This document shows, piece by piece, positions 60,617 through 64,000 of a DNA stretch of 64,000 nt. The stretch comes from a virus. How positions within the stretch are numbered: the stretch's first letter is position 1; every line of letters begins with the position of its first letter. The stretch lies in the IMG/VR virus record IMGVR_UViG_3300025881_000008, positions 40,075-104,074 of that record; one strand, 5' to 3'. Made by a program: the position numbers and the translations under genes. Under the pieces are notes generated by a model, which did not search any database, was not told where the DNA came from, and saw only the letters and a program-made list of their open reading frames with translations.

Positions 60617-61468
60617 TTATTTTAAATTGTCTTTCTTTACATTTGTTGGTTTAGATCTTCTAGGCTGAGTAGTCGTCCTATTATTTGTTCTAACAGGTCT
60701 AATATTATTAGGTACATTATTGATCGGTGGTGTGACGGTTCTCATAGGTGGTCTTACATCAGATCTTCTGATAGGCGTTCTAATAGTTCTTACATTATTT
60801 GGAATTGGTGTCCTAGTTGGTCTAATATTATTCGGCAGTGTTTGAGTTCTTGTGGGTCTAGTTCTAATAACTCCAGTCGGTGTGTTGGTTCTAGTTGATC
60901 GCACTCTAGGTGAAACATTACCTCTTCTACCATTTATATTAGATCTTCTCCAATTGTATGGCACATATGTATTGTTCCATCCATAATAGTTATTCCATCC
61001 ATAATAGTTATTCCATCCATTGCCATAATAAACATTGCCCATCCAATTATTATATCCCCATATTTGATTATTCCAATAATTGTAACCTCCCCAGTTCCAG
61101 TTATATAAAGACGCTCTCATAAAACCATCACTAGGCCTACACCAATATGGATTATAAGTAAAATCAGACCAATTGTTTAAATCATGAAATCCATGAGTTC
61201 TGCAATGAATCCAATTTCCACCAAATGAAAGTCCTAAATCTTGAGGATCTAAATTTTTAAATGTGTCAAAGTTGCTTGTGAACGTTTTTACCTCAATTGG
61301 ACTGGATACATTCAACGACTGTCTTTGTGCAGCGTAATTTAATGTAGCAATTCTAAAATCTAAAGACGCACAACTACTCATAAGTAAAGCTAGTGCACCT
61401 ACAGCTAAAATCTTTAGCATTATAGTTACCTTATCCGCATTACTGAGTCTATTTAAAAATCCTTTCAT
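60617..61468 (-). CDS. Lipoprotein with Tyr/Asn/Trp-rich and Arg/Thr/Pro-rich repeats (283 aa)
   Basis: A signal peptide with a type II lipobox is visible: basic start, hydrophobic helix ILAVGALALLM, then SSC with Cys33 as the lipidation site. The mature part contains a Tyr/Asn/Trp/Gly-rich block (about 130-175; NWNWGGYNYWNN and repeated YYGWNN units coded by 18-base DNA repeats) and a basic low-complexity C-terminus with repeated RPTRTPIPNN-like units. Similar Y/N/G-rich lipoproteins occur in Bacteroidetes hosts. It would be anchored in a host membrane, for example to block superinfection (as T5 Llp does) or modify the envelope. This is inference. The ATG at 61468 follows the helicase stop by 13 bases. 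Confidence 0.65.
   Translation of the reverse strand: MKGFLNRLSNADKVTIMLKILAVGALALLMSSCASLDFRIATLNYAAQRQSLNVSSPIEVKTFTSNFDTFKNLDPQDLGLSFGGNWIHCRTHGFHDLNNWSDFTYNPYWCRPSDGFMRASLYNWNWGGYNYWNNQIWGYNNWMGNVYYGNGWNNYYGWNNYYGWNNTYVPYNWRRSNINGRRGNVSPRVRSTRTNTPTGVIRTRPTRTQTLPNNIRPTRTPIPNNVRTIRTPIRRSDVRPPMRTVTPPINNVPNNIRPVRTNNRTTTQPRRSKPTNVKKDNLK
60975..61020 (-). repeat. 18-base tandem repeat coding YYGWNN
   Basis: The unit TTCCATCCATAATAGTTA occurs at 60975-60992 and 60993-61010, with a partial third copy to 61020, coding the Tyr/Gly/Trp/Asn repeats of the lipoprotein. Confidence 0.8.
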
Positions 61469-61480
61469 AATAGTGTGGTT

Positions 61481-63211
61481 TTATTTTATAGTTTTGACCC
61501 GGTCCATAAAACTAGGAGGGAAAAATCCCTGTTTATTTATCAGACTTCTAAAACAAGCATCCAGTACGTATGTCACTGCCCAGTCATCTTTACTCCTAAC
61601 TGATCGCCCAACACCCTGCATTATAGAAATACCAGTTTTCCAATCATACCACTCATTAGACGTCTGCATTTTAGCTTTGATCAATGGATCGCCCAGTGAT
61701 GGATAGGGTACTTTAAAAAAGATTTGAAAACGACTAGTATCATCTTTTAAATCTAGTCCTTCTAATAATGAAGGTCCCATTAAGACTGCGTCCTCTTTCT
61801 TTTTAAATAATTCTAACATGTCAGCCTTTTGTTTAGAGTTCTCATAGTCCATCAATCTAAAAGTGTGTTTGCTATTAGATTTGATGTAGTTCATAAACTC
61901 ATATGATCCGCAGTGAACAATACCCCGCTGACCTTTGTGCTTACTGATAATTTGATCCATGATCTCTACCACTTTAGGCAGACTCTCTTCGCGCTCTCTG
62001 AATGAGAGCTTGTGACGATTAACAAAAACCACTGGTGATTTGTCATAGTTAAACGCATTGTCCATTCTAATAAACTTGGCGTTCTTAATACCCATGATTT
62101 TGACGAATGATATAGGATTGCCAATAGTTGCACTCATAAAGACTTTAAAATTAGCCTTTTCATGTAAGTATTTATTAATCATCAAACTCTCTTCAACACA
62201 CATAAATTTAGACTCATGTTCGTTTTGATCTAAAACCATCTTACTAACACCAACCTCTTTAATTAGGTTAATATAATCTTCAAGCTTACATTGCACGTCT
62301 TTAAGTCTATCAAAGTGACCGAATGCTGTTTGCCAATCTTTAGGCACTCCGGTATTACCGTAACGCTGTTTAGCTACTTTATTAGCAACCCTCCTAACTG
62401 TACCAAAGCTGCGCAATATTTTTTCAAATTCACTCATTGCACTAAAAACCTCATTTCTGTCACCAGTCATCATATGATTAACTAAGGATTGAATCTTATT
62501 TTTGGTATATGTTGCTTCTTGAAAACCCTGTTTACTAGCGAAACGATTAACTGTCATCATTCTATCAACTATACCAGGTTCAATGCGAGGACTAAAATGG
62601 CTTTGTACAATATCATCTATGCGGTGTGCTTCATCAAAAAAGACAAAGTCTCTTTGCTCGAATGGCACCGTTCGTTCTTCTTGTAACATTTTAGCCTCAA
62701 CATAATTTCTTTGAATTAACCAAAATGAATAATTAAGTAATGATATGGGCTGATCGATAGCCCTGCGCCTGTTTTGTAAATACTCACATGAATTATAACA
62801 AGACAATTTTTCAGCCTGTTCATATCCCATACCCTTTAACTTACAATCACCCAATGAAAATGGCAAACCATTTACCGAGCATTCATAATTATCAACACCT
62901 TTGATTGACGGCCAACGTAAGCCATACTTATAAAAGTCAGATTCATATTGATCCTGAAGGCTCAGGTCGCTAGTAATCATATAACCCCTATTACCCATCT
63001 CTTTTAAAATATGTGCGGACCACATCGCTATAAGTGACTTACCAGCACCTGTTGGTGCATCTATTACTAGAGTAGATTCCGGATCCTCTAAATATGTTTC
63101 GCAAATTTTAGTTATGATCTCTCTTTGGCCCTTTCTAAATTTAAAATCCTTTCCGAATGTATTCTTTTCTAATGCGCTATCGATAATTTGATCTAATCCG
63201 CGTTCCAACAT
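61481..63211 (-). CDS. DinG/XPD-type DNA helicase with probable Fe-S cluster
   Basis: A 576-aa superfamily 2 helicase of the DinG/XPD branch. Walker A is DAPTGAGKSL (51-60), with DEAHR (193-197). Cys111, Cys123, Cys138 and Cys142 between Walker A and the DEAH box are spaced like the Fe-S domain cysteines of DinG. C-terminal motifs include GPSLLEGLDLKDD and QGVGRSVRSKDDW (motif VI). It unwinds 5'-tailed or R-loop-type DNA in related systems. Neighbours are dCMP deaminase upstream (19-base overlap) and the lipoprotein downstream. A replication or repair role is likely. Confidence 0.86.
   Translation of the reverse strand: MLERGLDQIIDSALEKNTFGKDFKFRKGQREIITKICETYLEDPESTLVIDAPTGAGKSLIAMWSAHILKEMGNRGYMITSDLSLQDQYESDFYKYGLRWPSIKGVDNYECSVNGLPFSLGDCKLKGMGYEQAEKLSCYNSCEYLQNRRRAIDQPISLLNYSFWLIQRNYVEAKMLQEERTVPFEQRDFVFFDEAHRIDDIVQSHFSPRIEPGIVDRMMTVNRFASKQGFQEATYTKNKIQSLVNHMMTGDRNEVFSAMSEFEKILRSFGTVRRVANKVAKQRYGNTGVPKDWQTAFGHFDRLKDVQCKLEDYINLIKEVGVSKMVLDQNEHESKFMCVEESLMINKYLHEKANFKVFMSATIGNPISFVKIMGIKNAKFIRMDNAFNYDKSPVVFVNRHKLSFREREESLPKVVEIMDQIISKHKGQRGIVHCGSYEFMNYIKSNSKHTFRLMDYENSKQKADMLELFKKKEDAVLMGPSLLEGLDLKDDTSRFQIFFKVPYPSLGDPLIKAKMQTSNEWYDWKTGISIMQGVGRSVRSKDDWAVTYVLDACFRSLINKQGFFPPSFMDRVKTIK
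61484..61490 (-). promoter_or_regulatory. Candidate late promoter box (TATAAAA)
   Basis: Minus-strand TATAAAA about 15 bases upstream of the lipoprotein ATG at 61468, lying inside the end of the helicase gene. Confidence 0.3.
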
Positions 63212-63705
63212 ATAACTTGTTTTGTGATGATTCCTGCCTTTTCTAATAATTCAACGCCACTCATATCTCTATAATCTTCCGAATAATATACTTGTTTAAT
63301 GCCAGCTTGTATAATTAATTTGGCACAATCAAAGCAAGGTGCGGTTGTGGTATATAGATCTGCATCGTTTGAAGTCATTGTCGATTTTGCCAATTTAGTA
63401 ATGGCATTTGATTCGGCATGTAACACTTCGCGTTTTGTAATAGCATTTGGTTTATGACAACATCCATTGTCACATGTAAAACCCTGTTCTATTAAATCTA
63501 AAGCATGGTCTGGATTTTCATAAAATCTAGTGTCGTCTTCTTCACATGAATTATCAAACCCATGCGGTGTTCCATTGTAACCAAATGAAACTATCTGTTC
63601 GTCTTTAACAATGATACAACCCACGCGCCTGCGTTCTGCATAACTAAGCTTTGCCGTTTGATAAGCAATTTGCATATAAATTATTTCTACTGGTATTCTT
63701 GGCAT
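63193..63705 (-). CDS. cd: Deoxycytidylate (dCMP) deaminase
   Basis: A 170-aa zinc-dependent deaminase. Zinc ligands and catalytic glutamate are clear: H96-A-E98 and PCFDC with Cys124 and Cys127. A CDNGCCHK insert (78-85) resembles the second zinc site of T4-type dCMP deaminase, and VGCIIVKDEQIVSFGYNGTP is the canonical N-terminal block. It converts dCMP to dUMP, feeding thymidylate or hydroxymethyl-dUMP synthesis. This complements the dUTPase at 1054-1521. It overlaps the helicase start by 19 bases. Confidence 0.93.
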   Translation of the reverse strand: MPRIPVEIIYMQIAYQTAKLSYAERRRVGCIIVKDEQIVSFGYNGTPHGFDNSCEEDDTRFYENPDHALDLIEQGFTCDNGCCHKPNAITKREVLHAESNAITKLAKSTMTSNDADLYTTTAPCFDCAKLIIQAGIKQVYYSEDYRDMSGVELLEKAGIITKQVICWNAD

Positions 63706-63722
63706 ATGTTACTTTAAATAAA

Positions 63723-63751
63723 AAAGGTCCATGTATTATACATGAACCTTT
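63723..63751 (-). terminator. Rho-independent terminator, minus strand
   Basis: An approximately 13-bp stem (arms AAAGGTCCATGTA and TACATGAACCTTT, one mismatch) with a three-base loop, followed on the minus strand by a T-rich run (TTTATTTAAAG). It separates the 35-aa gene from dCMP deaminase. Confidence 0.78.
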
Positions 63752-63779
63752 CAAAAAGTTTAATTCGATGATACTTGAA

Positions 63780-63887
63780 TTATCCGTGTTTCTTAACAAT
63801 TTTTACTAATTCGTCAGTAAAAGGATTTCTAATCTCAACACCCTCATAGTCAAATGAAAATGCTTCGTAAGTTTTTAAATGTTTCAT
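63780..63887 (-). CDS. 35-aa protein with capsid-targeting-like peptide
   Basis: Short ORF from the ATG at 63887 to TAA at 63780-63782. Starts MKHLKTYEAFSFDYEGVEIR and ends LVKIVKKHG. The first ten residues match the recurring MKxIxxFExF N-terminus of the 6-15 kb region (for example MKYIKTFEAY) although this gene is at the other end of the window. It is followed by a terminator. A tiny packaged or regulatory peptide is possible; the small size means the ORF could also be spurious. Confidence 0.55.
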   Translation of the reverse strand: MKHLKTYEAFSFDYEGVEIRNPFTDELVKIVKKHG

Positions 63888-63899
63888 TATTTAATATGT

Positions 63900-64000
63900 T
63901 TATTTAGAAGTCCAAGCCTCTTTTAATTCGTCTATTTTCTTGTTGTAAGATTCTTTCATATTATTAAGACAAGCCTCATACATTTCAACTGTAAGTTCTT
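63900..64000 (-). CDS. C-terminal fragment of a cut-off gene
   Basis: An open frame from the right edge to TAA at 63900-63902, reading EMYEACLNNMKESYNKKIDE then LKEAWTSK. The charged helical end is compatible with a real protein and its stop lies 13 bases before the next small gene. The start is outside the window, so no function can be assigned. Confidence 0.45.
   Translation of the reverse strand, partial: ELTVEMYEACLNNMKESYNKKIDELKEAWTSK

Noticed and set aside
1-64000. Search for tRNA genes, integrase, att sites, insertion sequences and plus-strand operons
   Set aside because: No cloverleaf-like sequence, recombinase motifs or terminal repeats were seen; gaps between genes are mostly under 60 bases.

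Overview
The window is a 64 kb piece of a large, AT-rich, T4-like (contractile-tailed) bacteriophage genome. Every gene I can support reads on the minus strand, so transcription runs from high to low coordinates and the genes are packed with gaps of a few bases or 1-20 base overlaps. T4-type core genes are present: family B DNA polymerase (cut by the left edge), gp32, gp61 primase, UvsY, UvsW, and baseplate proteins resembling gp25, gp6, gp27, gp5 and gp53. The host is probably a member of the Bacteroidetes (Flavobacteriia-like, perhaps marine). This is an inference from a BACON domain in a virion protein, start codons preceded by A-rich leaders without Shine-Dalgarno sequences, low GC, and a YN/W-rich lipoprotein.

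Layout from right to left, in transcription order. 63900-64000: 3' end of a cut gene, a 35-aa protein and a terminator. 61481-63705: dCMP deaminase and a DinG-like helicase. 58067-61468: a lipoprotein and several small unknown proteins. 34419-58012: the tail/baseplate block (gp53, gp27, gp5, gp25, gp6 and gp7-like proteins), interrupted by a ribosomal-protein-S1-like gene and an amidoligase-like gene. 20436-34363: very large fibre or decoration proteins, including a 2502-aa protein, a collagen-like fibre, a BACON-plus-Hint protein and a spanin-like membrane protein. 14851-20050: replication/recombination block (RuvC-like resolvase, gp32, gp61, UvsY, UvsW). 6199-14817: a block of proteins most of which carry a short peptide resembling the T4 capsid-targeting sequence, two of them RNA-ligase-fold enzymes. 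A strong minus-strand terminator at about 6140 ends this block. 1-6098: DNA polymerase plus a nucleotide/base-modification cassette (dUTPase, PLP enzyme, LOG-type nucleosidase, a protein resembling thymidine-hypermodification transferases, a GDSH-motif protein, a DUF6378-like protein).

The points I consider most novel are: the candidate thymidine hypermodification cassette at 1054-5870; the recurrent capsid-targeting-like N-termini, which suggest a cargo of injected enzymes including tandem ligase-fold proteins and an NMN-adenylyltransferase-like fusion; the virion protein carrying a self-processing Hint domain; and the S1-like and amidoligase genes embedded in the tail operon. All functional calls come from motif recognition by eye; no database search was run.
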